Shown: positions 17,422 to 27,609 of the stretch, piece by piece
Layout of the letters: each line of letters starts with the position of its first letter
Position numbering within the stretch: the first letter of the stretch is position 1
NCBI GenBank assembly: GCA_029624815.1
Contig: JARSSH010000005.1
Coordinates: 1 to 38,608, forward strand
Direction of reading: 5' to 3'
DNA length: 38,608 nucleotides
Source: Candidatus Competibacter sp.
GTDB taxonomy: Bacteria; Pseudomonadota; Gammaproteobacteria; Competibacterales; Competibacteraceae
Translations under genes and position numbers: made by a program
The notes under the pieces: model-generated
Databases searched by the model: none
Told to the model about the DNA's origin: nothing
What the model saw: only the letters and a program-made list of their open reading frames with translations

Positions 17422-18570
17422 TCATCCGCCGGCCCGGAACGCGCCGAGCGCGCCGCCCTGGCCGTACACGAAGACGATGTTGCCCGCCGCGACGGGCGGG
17501 GCAAGGATACCCTTGCTCGCCGCGCGAACCCGGCCGACGATTTGACCGTTGTCCTTGCTCAACCAGTGCAGGTAGCCTTCGTAATCGCCGACGACCACGT
17601 AATCGGTGGCGGCGGCCGGGGCGGATAGCCGGCGACCGCTCAGTTCGGGCTGTTTCCAGAGCGTTCCGCCGTTGCCGCGATCCAGCGCCAGCACCGCGTC
17701 GGTATCGTCGCTGAGATAAACCTGTTGGGCATCCACATCGAGCCCGGCGTAGCTGGACAGGTTGCGCGTCCATAGCAGGTTGCCGCCGCGCATATTGATC
17801 GCGGCCACGTTGCCGCGATAGGCCGCCAGATACAGGGTGTCGTCGAACGCCTTGGGTTCGGAATCGATGTCGATCAGCCGTTCGATTTCGGTGCGGCCGC
17901 GCGGCGGCGCGATGGTCTTCTCGGTGAGGGGTAATCCCCGGTCCAGGGACAGCACCAGCAGTTTGCCGGTATCCAGTCCGGCGATGACCAGGTTGCCGGC
18001 CACCAGAGGCGGCGCGCTGCCGCGCAGACTGAGCGCCGGCATGGTGTGGGCGTAGACCCAGCGCCGTTCCCCGGTGCGGGCGTCGAGGCCGGTGAATTTG
18101 CCGTCGATGCTGCGCACGACCACCAGATCGCCGCCGGCGCGCGGCGGGGCCAGCACTTCGCTGGAAACCTGGGAACGCCAGGCTTCCTGACCGTCTTCCT
18201 GGCGCAGCGCGACGACCTGACCTTTGTCCGTGCCGAACAACACCATGCCGTTCTGGCTGACGCCCACGCCGCCGGAAATCGGCAGCTTGGTCATGGTTTC
18301 CCACAGTCGTTGTCCGTTGACGGCATCCAGCGCCACCACCGTGCCGTCGTGGCTGGCCGCGTAGAGTCGGCCATCCCGCAGAGCCGGGGTCAGCCGGATG
18401 AATTGCTTCTCCGCGCCGGAGCCGACCTGAGTTTCCCAAAGCTGCTGCACGTTGATCGGTTGAGCGATGGGGATCAGTTCGGCCGGTGGGATCGAGTTGT
18501 CGGAGCCGCCGAACCAGCTACAGCCGGCGCTCAGAATGAGGAGCAGTAACGGGACGATGTGGCGGCGCAT
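17422..18570 (-). CDS. bamB: Outer-membrane assembly lipoprotein BamB
   Basis: This 382-residue lipoprotein is a subunit of the BAM complex that inserts beta-barrel proteins into the outer membrane. The ATG at 18570 opens a lipoprotein signal (MRRHIVPLLLLILSAGC) with lipobox LSAGC. The rest is an eight-bladed PQQ-like propeller with repeated motifs such as DGRLYAASHDGTVVALDAVNG and FGTDKGQVVALRQEDG. It starts four bases after the stop of the yfgM-like gene, the same order as in E. coli, so the two are cotranscribed. In many relatives der/engA follows bamB; here marC follows instead. Confidence 0.95.
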   Translation of the reverse strand: MRRHIVPLLLLILSAGCSWFGGSDNSIPPAELIPIAQPINVQQLWETQVGSGAEKQFIRLTPALRDGRLYAASHDGTVVALDAVNGQRLWETMTKLPISGGVGVSQNGMVLFGTDKGQVVALRQEDGQEAWRSQVSSEVLAPPRAGGDLVVVRSIDGKFTGLDARTGERRWVYAHTMPALSLRGSAPPLVAGNLVIAGLDTGKLLVLSLDRGLPLTEKTIAPPRGRTEIERLIDIDSEPKAFDDTLYLAAYRGNVAAINMRGGNLLWTRNLSSYAGLDVDAQQVYLSDDTDAVLALDRGNGGTLWKQPELSGRRLSAPAAATDYVVVGDYEGYLHWLSKDNGQIVGRVRAASKGILAPPVAAGNIVFVYGQGGALGAFRAGG

Positions 18571-18574
18571 AAGA

Positions 18575-19702
18575 TTATCGACCTGATGCGGGAGCGGGAG
18601 AAGTCGGCGCGGGCTTCGTTTCGTCATCGACGGTGGTCGCGACGGGTTTGGCCGGGGTTTCAGCCGGACCATCGGGAGTCGGGGCTGTGTCGGGCGCGGG
18701 TTCGGCCGGCGAAGCTACGGGTTCGGCCGGAGCAGCGGGTTCGGCCGGAGCGGCGGGTTCGGCCGGCGAGGTCACGGGTTCGACCGGAGCGGCGGGTTCG
18801 GCCGGCGAGGTTGCGGGTTCGACCGGAGCAGCGGGTTCGGCCGGCGAGGTCACGGGTTCGGCCGGATCGGCGGGCTTTACCGGGACGACCGGCTCTGCCG
18901 GAGCAGCGGGTTCGGCCGGCGAGGTCACGGGTTCGACCGGAGCAGCGGGTTCGGCCGGCGAGGTCACGGGTTCGGCCGGAGCAGCGGGTTCGGCCGGCGA
19001 GGTCACGGGTTCGGCCGGCGAGGTCGCGGGTTCGACCGGAGCGGGGGGCGGCGGCTCGGCTGGGGCGACGGCAATCGATTCGGCGGTCGGCGGGGCCAGA
19101 TTGTCGAGCTTGAGCTGCAACAAGGGGTTGCCGCTATTCGTCGCCAGTGCCGCCGCATAGGCGGTTCGGGCCTTGGCGGCGTCGTTGCCGGCCAGGTACA
19201 GATCGCCTTGCAGCTCATCGCGCTCGGCCGTCAGGGTGGTGGTGGTCACACTGTCCAGCAGCTTCCTGGCTTCCTCGATCCGGCTGGCGGTGAACAATAC
19301 CTGGGCCAGTCGCAGCCGGGCGATATCCTTGATCTCGTCGAGTTGGGCGTTGCCGATCACCCATTCCAGCCGCTGGCTCGCGGCGGCGGTATCGCCGCTA
19401 TCCATCGCCAGCTTGGCCAGCCGCAGCGCCGCCAGTGTCGCGTAGGCGGAATGGGGAAAGTCGGCCAGCAGAGTTTGCCCACGCTGCCGGGTTTGTTCGG
19501 CGTCGGGTTTTTCCACCGCTTCGATGAAGGCGTCGTAGGCTTGGGAGGCGGTTTCTGCCTGGGCATTGCGATGGGAGTTCCAGTACTGCCAGCCAAAAAT
19601 CGCGATCAGGCCGAGCACGATCCCGCCGATGATGCTGGCGCCGTTGTCCCGCCACCACTTTTTAAGATCCTCGACGCGTTCGTCGTCGGTGTATTGGTCC
19701 AT
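18575..19702 (-). CDS. yfgM: YfgM-family ancillary SecYEG translocon protein with a repetitive Pro-rich tail
   Basis: This 375-residue protein begins with the YfgM pattern MDQYTDDERVEDLKKWWRDNG, then one membrane segment (about 19-40, IIGGIVLGLIAIFGWQYW) and a periplasmic TPR-like domain to about residue 205 (QAYDAFIEAVEKPDAEQTRQ, then SAYATLAALRLAKLAMDSGD). YfgM binds SecYEG and periplasmic chaperones in E. coli, where it has about 206 residues. Here an extra tail of about 165 residues follows, mostly a 13-residue Pro/Ala/Glu/Val/Thr/Ser repeat. The ATG at 19702 is family-like; an earlier start at 19858 lies inside hisS. It lies 34 bases after hisS and four before bamB. Confidence 0.88.
   Translation of the reverse strand: MDQYTDDERVEDLKKWWRDNGASIIGGIVLGLIAIFGWQYWNSHRNAQAETASQAYDAFIEAVEKPDAEQTRQRGQTLLADFPHSAYATLAALRLAKLAMDSGDTAAASQRLEWVIGNAQLDEIKDIARLRLAQVLFTASRIEEARKLLDSVTTTTLTAERDELQGDLYLAGNDAAKARTAYAAALATNSGNPLLQLKLDNLAPPTAESIAVAPAEPPPPAPVEPATSPAEPVTSPAEPAAPAEPVTSPAEPAAPVEPVTSPAEPAAPAEPVVPVKPADPAEPVTSPAEPAAPVEPATSPAEPAAPVEPVTSPAEPAAPAEPAAPAEPVASPAEPAPDTAPTPDGPAETPAKPVATTVDDETKPAPTSPAPASGR
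18700..19050. repeat. 39-bp tandem repeat array inside the yfgM-like gene
   Basis: About nine imperfect copies of a 39-bp unit, some with 18-bp subunit variations, encode VTSPAEPAAPVEP-type repeats on the minus strand. Because 39 is a multiple of three, the other frames and the plus strand also stay open, producing long false open frames (for example 18633-19160). Confidence 0.9.
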
Positions 19703-19736
19703 CGAAATCTTTTCCTTTGGCGTTCTGATGGGTTGT

Positions 19737-21020
19737 TTAGGGGGTTTCCGCCAGTGCCGCGCGCAGGTAAGCGGGCGCCTGATCCTGCGGCAGGGTGTGT
19801 TGTTCGCTTTGGGGTTTGCGCAACGGCTTGATGGTGACGGCGCCGGCGTTGGCTTCATCTTCGCCCAGGATCAGCGCGAACCGGGCGCCGCTGTGATCGG
19901 CCCGACGGAACTGGGCCTTGAAGCCGCCGCCGCCACAGTGCAGCCGTAGCCGCAACGCCGGCAATTGGTCGCGCAGCCGTTCGGCCAACGCCAATCCACA
20001 GCGTTGGGCGGCGTCGCCAACCGCAATCAGATAGATGTGAGGCGTCGGATCGGCTCCCGCGTAGCCGGTGGCGGCGAGCATGGCGACCAGGCGCTCCAGC
20101 CCCATGGCAAAACCCACTCCCGGCACTGTCTGGCCGCCCAGTTCTTCGATCAAGCCGTCGTAGCGTCCGCCCGCGCAGATCGTGCCCTGCGCGCCGAGTG
20201 TGTCGGTGACCCATTCGAAGACCGTCTTACAGTAGTAATCCAAGCCGCGCACCAGGCGTGGATTGATTTCATAGGCGATGCCGGCGCCGTCGAGCAGTGC
20301 CTTGAGTTCCTCGAAATGGGTTCGCGATTCGGGATCGAGATGATCCAGTAGCGATGGCGCTTCGGCGATCACCGTCCGTAACGCCGGATTTTTGCTGTCG
20401 AGAATTCGCAGCGGATTGGCGAGCAACCGCCGCTGGCTGTCCTCGTCCAGTTCGTCGCGCCGCTGGTTGAGGTAGGCCACCAGGCGCTCGCGGTAGGCGA
20501 CCCGGGCGGTGCTGGAACCCAGCGAGTTGATCTGCAAGGTCGCCTCGCGCAGGCCCAGCCGCCGCCACAGCCGCGCCGACAGGCAGATCAGTTCGGCGTC
20601 GATGTCGGGGCCGCTCATGCCATACGCCTCGGCGCCGACCTGATGAAACTGGCGGTAGCGGCCCTTCTGCGGTTTTTCGTAGCGGAACATCGGGCCGGCG
20701 TACCACAAGCGCTGGGTCTGGTTGTGCAGCAGGCCGTGCTCGATGCAGGCGCGCACGCAACCGGCGGTGCCCTCGGGCCGCAGCGTGAGGCTCTCGCCGT
20801 TGCGATCGTCGAAGGTGTACATCTCTTTCTCGACGATGTCGGTGACCGCGCCGATCGAACGGGCGAACAGTTCGGTTTTCTCCAGGAGCGGCAGGCGGAT
20901 TTCGTGATAGCCGTAGGCGGCGAGCACCTCTCGCACGGTCGATTCGAGTCCCTGCCAGAGCGCCGATTCGGCCGGCAGGATGTCGTTCATGCCGCGGATG
21001 GCTTGCAACTGCTTGGCCAT
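19737..21020 (-). CDS. hisS: Histidyl-tRNA synthetase
   Basis: This 427-residue class II synthetase charges tRNA-His. The start [16 protein letters not shown] is typical. Class II motif 2 lies in [21 protein letters not shown] with [23 protein letters not shown]; the histidine-specific motif [15 protein letters not shown] is near residue 258. The C-terminal anticodon-binding domain includes [20 protein letters not shown] and [17 protein letters not shown]. Length is normal. It lies 53 bases after rodZ; in E. coli ispG lies between these two genes and is absent here. Confidence 0.97.
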   Translation of the reverse strand: MAKQLQAIRGMNDILPAESALWQGLESTVREVLAAYGYHEIRLPLLEKTELFARSIGAVTDIVEKEMYTFDDRNGESLTLRPEGTAGCVRACIEHGLLHNQTQRLWYAGPMFRYEKPQKGRYRQFHQVGAEAYGMSGPDIDAELICLSARLWRRLGLREATLQINSLGSSTARVAYRERLVAYLNQRRDELDEDSQRRLLANPLRILDSKNPALRTVIAEAPSLLDHLDPESRTHFEELKALLDGAGIAYEINPRLVRGLDYYCKTVFEWVTDTLGAQGTICAGGRYDGLIEELGGQTVPGVGFAMGLERLVAMLAATGYAGADPTPHIYLIAVGDAAQRCGLALAERLRDQLPALRLRLHCGGGGFKAQFRRADHSGARFALILGEDEANAGAVTIKPLRKPQSEQHTLPQDQAPAYLRAALAETP

Positions 21021-21073
21021 GAGTATCGTTTAGGTCCGGGTGGGAAAAGCGGGCCCGAGAGCGGCGGGCGGAT

Positions 21074-22123
21074 TCAGGGCTGGGGGCGAGCGAGGGTAAA
21101 GCGACTGACCGTGCCGCGCCGGGGAACGTAAACCGTCTTGTCGACCGGTTGACCGTCCAGGATCAGGCGGGCGGCGGGGGCGTTACCCAAGGTAATCGCG
21201 AACGGCCCCGGCCCCGATAGCGACTTTGAGGAATCGGTTCGCATCAGGCTGCTGATCAGCACCTTCCCCTCGGCGTCCTTCACTTCCACCCAGCAGTCGC
21301 CGCTGAATTCCAGCAGCAGCTTGGCGCCGGCGTCCGTCGTCGCATTGTCGCCGTTTTCTTCGGTGGGCGAACTTGGAATGGGCGCGGCGGTGGCGGCCTG
21401 TACCCCAGGCAACGAGGGCGCCGGCATGGGTTCCGGGGCGGGCGGCGGCGCGTTCTGGACAGGTGGTGCGGTTGACGTTACGACGACCGGCGCCGGTGGG
21501 GGGCTCGGCAGGGTTGCGGGTTGCGGCGCGCTCGTCGGGGATTCGGGCGCCGCCGCGGGTTGGTTTGCCAGCTCGGATGCGGGTTGGAATGGGTACTGGG
21601 TTTGCGTGGCGGCGGTAACGGCGGTGGTGGCGGTTGGCTGGTCGCCGTTCCGGCTGGCGCCCGACCACAACGCGGTCAGCCGGCTGGGGTCGAGGTCGTC
21701 CAGATGCTGTATGGCGGTCCAGCCGATGCCAGCCACCAGCAAAAGGTAGAACAGTCCGCGCAAATCGCGAATCCGGGTTTGCCGTCGGAGCGGGCGGGCC
21801 ACCTGCAGCGGCGGTGGGGCCTGGCTGACGCCCGACTGTTGCCGGTAGCGCTCCAGCACCGCCTGTTCCGGCAGATTCAACAGCCGGGCGTAGCGACTGA
21901 GGTAGCCGCGGACGAACACCGGTGCTCCCAGGCGCGCGAAATCATCGGTTTCGAGCGCCTGGATGATTGCCGGGTTCAAACCAAGATGGTGGGCGACGTC
22001 ACGCTGTTCGGCGCCGTAGCCGGTACGGACTTGGGTGAGCCAGGCGCCCAACGGTTCGTTGGCCGCTTCGGGGGCTTCCGTCGATGGGGTAAAGTCGGTG
22101 CTCATTTCGTTGGACATGCTCAT
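21074..22123 (-). CDS. rodZ: Cytoskeleton/cell-shape protein RodZ
   Basis: This 349-residue protein couples MreB filaments to the cell-wall elongation machinery. Residues about 24-95 form the conserved cytoplasmic HTH domain (EPLGAWLTQVRTGYGAEQ, then VFVRGYLSRYARLLNLPE). A basic juxtamembrane stretch (PLRRQTRIRDLRG) precedes one membrane segment at about 122-140 (LFYLLLVAGIGWTAIQHL). A long Pro/Ala/Thr-rich periplasmic linker leads to the DUF4115 domain (LLEFSGDCWVEVKDAEGK). Its ATG overlaps the pilW stop (TAATG at 22125-22121). The open frame extends upstream into pilW, which is rejected. Confidence 0.93.
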   Translation of the reverse strand: MSMSNEMSTDFTPSTEAPEAANEPLGAWLTQVRTGYGAEQRDVAHHLGLNPAIIQALETDDFARLGAPVFVRGYLSRYARLLNLPEQAVLERYRQQSGVSQAPPPLQVARPLRRQTRIRDLRGLFYLLLVAGIGWTAIQHLDDLDPSRLTALWSGASRNGDQPTATTAVTAATQTQYPFQPASELANQPAAAPESPTSAPQPATLPSPPPAPVVVTSTAPPVQNAPPPAPEPMPAPSLPGVQAATAAPIPSSPTEENGDNATTDAGAKLLLEFSGDCWVEVKDAEGKVLISSLMRTDSSKSLSGPGPFAITLGNAPAARLILDGQPVDKTVYVPRRGTVSRFTLARPQP

Positions 22124-22881
22124 TACGGCTTGTTCAGACGGCGGGCTTCTTCGGAATTTGGGAATTGGCCGGATAGCAGAGCGCTGTACTGCTGGCGCAG
22201 GTGCGCATCGCCATCCTGAGGGGTCTCGATCAGAATACCCAGCCACAGGCTTTTCGGAGTAGCGCGGGTCTGGGCATGGTAGCGCTGCAGGAAGGCGCGC
22301 CCCTGGAGCGTTTTACTCTGGCTCTGGCTGATTTCGGCCAGTTCGTATAGGGCGACGGTATTGCTGGGGTCACTGTCCAGCGCTTGGCGCAGCCAGGTTT
22401 CAGCCTGCGCCAGGTCGCCGCGCTGGCGAGCGCAGACGCCCAGACCCGCGTAAGCTTCCGCGGCGCTGGTGCCGGCGTTGGCCGGGTCGGTGGCGATCTT
22501 CCGAAGTTCGCTTTCGCCTTCGGCGGCCCGTTCGGGAAAGTGCTTGCACAGCAATCGGCCATAATTCAGTTTCGCCAAGGTGTAGTCCGGTTGGAGTTCG
22601 ATCGCTTTCCTGAAATGAGTTTCGGCCGGCGCATACTCGCGCATCTCCTCGTACAACACGGCGACGGCATTGTGAGCTTCCGGGTAATTATCATCGTATT
22701 GCAGCGCTTTCAGCAATTTTTCCGAGGCTACTTCGAAGTGGCCCGACTGCATGTAGCCGATGCCCAGCTTGAAATTGGCTTCGGCGGCACTGCGCTTGAA
22801 TTCCTGTTCCTGGGTGTTGGCGCAGGCCGCCAGCAGCGGCAAGGCCAGGGCAAGGATCACGAATTTGGCTAATGGCGGCAT
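22123..22881 (-). CDS. pilW: Type IV pilus biogenesis/stability lipoprotein PilW (PilF)
   Basis: This 252-residue TPR lipoprotein is the pilotin that helps the PilQ secretin assemble in the outer membrane. The ATG at 22881 opens the lipoprotein signal MPPLAKFVILALALPLLAAC with lipobox LAAC. About six TPR units follow, for example ANFKLGIGYMQSGHFEVASE, NYPEAHNAVAVLYEEMREYA and AYAGLGVCARQRGDLAQAET. It lies between rlmN (13-base gap) and rodZ (overlap), the conserved gammaproteobacterial order. No other pilus gene lies in the window, which is usual for this locus. Confidence 0.93.
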   Translation of the reverse strand: MPPLAKFVILALALPLLAACANTQEQEFKRSAAEANFKLGIGYMQSGHFEVASEKLLKALQYDDNYPEAHNAVAVLYEEMREYAPAETHFRKAIELQPDYTLAKLNYGRLLCKHFPERAAEGESELRKIATDPANAGTSAAEAYAGLGVCARQRGDLAQAETWLRQALDSDPSNTVALYELAEISQSQSKTLQGRAFLQRYHAQTRATPKSLWLGILIETPQDGDAHLRQQYSALLSGQFPNSEEARRLNKP

Positions 22882-22894
22882 GACATGGAAATCC

Positions 22895-23995
<1,101 letters not shown>

Positions 23996-24016
23996 GGCGA
24001 TCGCGCGGTTCTGCGT

Positions 24017-24448
24017 TTAGATCGGGTGCGGACACAGATCGAACTGGCCGAAGAAGAAGGCGATTTCATGGAAAGCCGTTTCGGGAGAGTCGGAGCCATG
24101 CACCGTGTTTTGGGTCACGCTCTCTGCGAAATCGGCGCGGATGGTGCCGGGCGCGGCCTTCTTGGGGTCGGTGGCGCCCATGATCTCGCGATTCTTGACG
24201 ATGGCGTCCTTTCCTTCCAACACCTGGACCATTACGGGACCGGAGGTCATGTAGGCGATGAGTTCTTGATAGAAAGGACGTTCGCGGTGGACGGCGTAAA
24301 AGATTTCGGCCTGTTCGCGGGTCAGGCGAACCATCTTGGCCGCGACGATTTGCAAGCCCTGCTCTTCGAACCGGCTGTAGATCTTGCCGATGATGTTTCG
24401 AGCGACGGCGTCGGGTTTGATAATGGACAAAGTGTGTTCAACGGCCAT
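24017..24448 (-). CDS. ndk: Nucleoside diphosphate kinase
   Basis: This 143-residue enzyme transfers the terminal phosphate of ATP to other nucleoside diphosphates. The start [21 protein letters not shown] at 24448 is typical, and the 16-codon extension to 24496 is not conserved. The phosphohistidine lies in the signature [12 protein letters not shown] near residue 117, and [18 protein letters not shown] is intact. It is the first gene of the ndk-rlmN-pilW-rodZ-hisS-yfgM-bamB run, so a promoter should lie in 24449-24600; AATAATTTTAAAGTGTAACG there is AT-rich but no convincing promoter was assigned. Confidence 0.97.
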   Translation of the reverse strand: MAVEHTLSIIKPDAVARNIIGKIYSRFEEQGLQIVAAKMVRLTREQAEIFYAVHRERPFYQELIAYMTSGPVMVQVLEGKDAIVKNREIMGATDPKKAAPGTIRADFAESVTQNTVHGSDSPETAFHEIAFFFGQFDLCPHPI

Positions 24449-24675
24449 GAAGAAAAAGGCTCCGTGGATCGAGGTCAGGGTTGGGTGTGGCGCCATGCCC
24501 GACCGGGGAACGTCGGGCCAATAATTTTAAAGTGTAACGATTATTTCAGGAGGTCGGCAACGCGTCGTCCGGCGGGGGTCGCCCGATTATGGGGCGATTG
24601 CCGTCGCAAATCCAGGCTATCGACCGACGCCGCGAACGAAAACGTCGCGGCTGGCGCAACCGGCCGCCGGGGCGG

Positions 24676-25548
24676 TCAGACAATTTTTTTCAGCTCGTAT
24701 TCCAAGATGCCTTGCGCGCCGGCGGCGGTGAGGCGGGGGATGAGATCCCGCACCTGGCCGCTGTCGACCACGGTTTCCAGCGCCAGCCAGTCGCGATCGT
24801 AGAGGTGGCTGACGGTGGGCGCGTGCAGGCTGGGCAGCAGGCGAACCACCGGGTCGATCCGTGCCGCCGGAACGTTCATCTTCAGCGCCACCTTGTTGCG
24901 GGCGGCCAGCGCGGCGCGGCTGAGCAGGGCGATCTGTTCGATCTTGGCCTGCTTCCAGGGATCGGCCAGCGCGGCGCGGCTGGCGATCAGGCGGGTGGTG
25001 GTGCGCAGCAGGTCGCAGACGATGCGCAGGCCGTGAGCGCGGATGGTGCTGCCGGTCTCGGTGATTTCCACCGCCGCGTCCACCAGACCCTCGACCACCT
25101 TGGCTTCGGTCGCGCCCCAGGAGAATTCCACGGTGGCCTCGATGCCGCGCTCGGCCAGATAACGGCGGGTGAAGCCGACCAGTTCGGTGGCGATGCGCTT
25201 GCCGGCCAAATCCTCCAGCGCGCGGATCGGCGAGTCGCCTTGCACGATCAGCACCCAGCGGGCCGCCCGATCGGAGCTTTTCGAGTAGCTCAGCTCGGCG
25301 ATTTCCACCACGTCGGCCTCGGTTTCCAGAATCCAGTCCAGACCGGTCAGGCCGGCGTCGAGCGTGCCGTTGGCGACATAGGGGGCCATCTCCTGCGAGC
25401 GCACCAGCGCGCAGCCGATCTCGGAATCGTCGATGGTGGGGAAATAATTGCGGCTGTGGGGGCTGATGGTCCAGCCGGCCTGGCCGAACAGCGCGATGGT
25501 GGCGCTTTCCAGACTGCCCTTGGGGATGCCGAGCTTGAGTTGCCGCAT
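24676..25548 (-). CDS. hisG: ATP phosphoribosyltransferase, long form (HisG)
   Basis: This 290-residue enzyme catalyses the first step of histidine synthesis. It starts MRQLKLGIPKGSLESATIAL with a fair ribosome site (CAGGTG). The two-lobed catalytic part includes SYSKSSDRAARWVLIVQGDS and the PRPP-binding signature EGLVDAAVEITETGSTIRA near residues 155-175. The extra C-terminal domain of about 80 residues (KVALKMNVPAARIDPVVRLL to ILEYELKKIV) is the ACT-like regulatory domain of long-form HisG, so no HisZ subunit should be needed. It stands alone here; no other his biosynthesis gene is in the window. Confidence 0.95.
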   Translation of the reverse strand: MRQLKLGIPKGSLESATIALFGQAGWTISPHSRNYFPTIDDSEIGCALVRSQEMAPYVANGTLDAGLTGLDWILETEADVVEIAELSYSKSSDRAARWVLIVQGDSPIRALEDLAGKRIATELVGFTRRYLAERGIEATVEFSWGATEAKVVEGLVDAAVEITETGSTIRAHGLRIVCDLLRTTTRLIASRAALADPWKQAKIEQIALLSRAALAARNKVALKMNVPAARIDPVVRLLPSLHAPTVSHLYDRDWLALETVVDSGQVRDLIPRLTAAGAQGILEYELKKIV

Positions 25549-25625
25549 GATGGGTCACCTGTTGGAACGGGGTGGCGAAAAAGGCGCTAGTTTAACCGCG
25601 CCCGAACGGCGAATAAACTTGCGGC

Positions 25626-26285
25626 ATGAAACTGCATCATGCGCATTCATGGGATCTCGACCCCACCGCGGCGGTAGCCCTGCAACGAACCTTGCGCGCC
25701 CATCTGATTCCGACCGACCGGATCGGTCCGGTGCGTCGAGTGGCGGGGGTGGACGTGGGCTTCGAGGCGGGCGGAAACGTGACCCGGGCGGCGGTGGCGG
25801 TGCTGCGCTATCCCGAATTGGAGCTGCTGGAAACCGCCGTCGCCCGCCGGCCGACCACATTCCCCTACATTCCGGGCCTGCTGTCGTTCCGCGAGCTGCC
25901 GGCGGCGCTGGCGGCGCTGGAACGCTTGCGCGAACCGCCGGATTTGCTGTTGTGCGACGGGCAAGGCATCGCCCATCCGCGCCGGATGGGCATCGCCAGC
26001 CATCTTGGCCTGCTGGTGGATCTTCCCTCGATTGGCGTGGCCAAGACCCGTTTGTTCGGAACTTATGAGCCAGTGCCGGAAGCACGCGGGGCGTGGACCC
26101 CGCTGCGGGCCGATGGCGAAGTCATCGGCGCGGTGCTGCGCACCCGGACCGGCGTGAAGCCGCTGTACGTTTCGTCCGGCCACCGCGTCGGCCTGGAAAC
26201 GGCCGTCGGCTATGTGATGGGGTGTTGCACCCGCTACCGCCTGCCGGAAACCACCCGGCACGCCCACCGGCTGGCATCGGGCTAG
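25626..26285 (+). CDS. nfi: Endonuclease V
   Basis: This 219-residue enzyme cleaves DNA near deoxyinosine during repair of deaminated adenine. Conserved parts include VAGVDVGF (catalytic aspartate), TFPYIPGLLSFRELPA (PYIPG wedge and catalytic glutamate), LLCDGQGIAHPRRMGIASHLG (second aspartate) and GVAKTRLFG. It is divergent from hisG with a 77-base gap and convergent with the next gene, 15 bases away. Length is normal. Confidence 0.96.
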   Translation: MKLHHAHSWDLDPTAAVALQRTLRAHLIPTDRIGPVRRVAGVDVGFEAGGNVTRAAVAVLRYPELELLETAVARRPTTFPYIPGLLSFRELPAALAALERLREPPDLLLCDGQGIAHPRRMGIASHLGLLVDLPSIGVAKTRLFGTYEPVPEARGAWTPLRADGEVIGAVLRTRTGVKPLYVSSGHRVGLETAVGYVMGCCTRYRLPETTRHAHRLASG

Positions 26286-26300
26286 CGGACTCGACCGCGC

Positions 26301-27338
26301 TCACAGCGTCAGCAGGCGGTGGGCTTCCTCGAAAAAATCCGGTTTCGGTTGAATTTCGCTGGTTGGGAAGCGGACCAGCAACGTGGTGAAGCGGCGATCG
26401 TCGCCGAGCAGCGTCTCGTCGAAGGTCAGCGTGCTGGCGATGCGGGACGAATTCGGCGCCACTTTCTGGTTCATGTGATCCAGGGTGAGCGTGACCCGCT
26501 CCATGCGCAGGTGCTGCTCCGGTTCGCGCAAGGTGGAGGCGACCCGTTCCAGGTGATCCTCGATCGTGGCCGAATCGGCGCGCATCCGATCCAGTTCGGC
26601 CCTGACTTCCCGCAGTTGCCGGTCGATGGCGGCGGGATCGTGTACCTCCGGCGACCCGGTCTCCAGCAGGGACTCCAGCCCCAGCTTGGCCGATTTCAGC
26701 AAGCGGGCCTGCTTTTGCAGCAGATGCCGTTGTTCCCGCTCCAGTTGTTCTCGTCGGGTCCGAATCGAGATCAGCCGTTTCAGCGCGATTTCGATCAGAT
26801 AATCGAAGGCCTGTTTCTTGAGTTCCCAGCGAGTTTCCGTTTCGCTTTCCGCGAGGAACGCCAGCCGGTGGTTGCGGAAATTGACCATGGTCTGCGCCAC
26901 GTCCCGCCGGAGCATGTCGCCCTGCAGGTCCACGCCCAGCACCTTTTTTTCGATCCGGTCCACACCGAGCGCGGCGTACAGCACCGTGGGCAGGGAATTG
27001 GAGTGCTGCTGACGATATTGCTCCAGGGCCGGGCCAAAACTCAGAATTTCCCGCAGGTGTTCCGACGACGCGAACAGGGCGCGCAGGCGAGGGTCGGCGG
27101 TGAATTCGCGTTTACTGGCCTCGAAAGCGGGAGGCAGACTGTCGATCAGGGCGCTGACGTGCTCGACCGACCGTTCCACCGCGTGCCACAGAATCCGCTG
27201 GTAATGATTGACGAAGCGCAGGCGGGGGTCGGTGCCGTTCACCACCCGCTCGATCGCCGCCCGGATCAGGGTTGCATCGGATTTGCCGGACGGGGCGGGC
27301 GTCGCGGCGAAGATGGATTGCAGGAAGCGAAATACCAT
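26301..27338 (-). CDS. Coiled-coil protein of unknown function
   Basis: I cannot name this 345-residue protein. The ATG at 27338 (MVFRFLQSIFAATP) has GGAAGGAG about 11 bases upstream; the open frame reaching 27629 overlaps the divergent promoter region and is rejected. The first 200 residues are mixed and helical (LRFVNHYQRILWHAVERSVE). Residues about 180-270 are a strongly charged coiled coil (RREQLEREQRHLLQKQARLL, IDRQLREVRAELDRMRAD). The C-terminal part is beta-like (MERVTLTLDHMNQKVAP, FTTLLVRFPTSEIQPKPDFF). No signal peptide or clear membrane segment is present; the first 14 residues are mildly amphipathic. Neighbours do not suggest a role. Confidence 0.65.
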   Translation of the reverse strand: MVFRFLQSIFAATPAPSGKSDATLIRAAIERVVNGTDPRLRFVNHYQRILWHAVERSVEHVSALIDSLPPAFEASKREFTADPRLRALFASSEHLREILSFGPALEQYRQQHSNSLPTVLYAALGVDRIEKKVLGVDLQGDMLRRDVAQTMVNFRNHRLAFLAESETETRWELKKQAFDYLIEIALKRLISIRTRREQLEREQRHLLQKQARLLKSAKLGLESLLETGSPEVHDPAAIDRQLREVRAELDRMRADSATIEDHLERVASTLREPEQHLRMERVTLTLDHMNQKVAPNSSRIASTLTFDETLLGDDRRFTTLLVRFPTSEIQPKPDFFEEAHRLLTL

Positions 27339-27545
27339 TGGGAACCCTACTCCTTCCACCGGATCGGACGCCGGTCCGCCAAAGGGCGCGGCGTGGTTGC
27401 GGGCTTGTCGCCGACGCCAGCGAGCAAATCCGAGTTCTTCTTTATTGTCGCAAGTTGGGCCGAATTCCAGTGTCGGCCAGAAAATATAGTGCATGAACTT
27501 CGATGGAACCTGGATAGACCACGCTTCGGTTAGGGTCGAGAGGGG

Positions 27546-27551
27546 TATAAT
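27546..27551 (+). promoter_or_regulatory. Candidate sigma-70 -10 box for the MaoC-Pta gene
   Basis: A perfect TATAAT lies 58 bases upstream of the ATG at 27610. The sequence at the -35 position (around 27523-27528) is a poor match, so this would be a weak or activator-dependent promoter. Confidence 0.45.
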
Positions 27552-27609
27552 CCGGCGTATCGGCGCGTGGTCGGCGAGCGGAGTGGATGGCGGAAAAAGG
27601 GGAACCGCG

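Noticed and set aside
18559-19160. Long plus-strand open frames (175 and 184 codons) rich in Gly-Ser-Ala or Arg-Val-Arg-Pro repeats
   Set aside because: They are antisense shadows of the 39-bp repeat in the yfgM-like gene; a repeat length divisible by three keeps several frames open. The collagen-like appearance is accidental.
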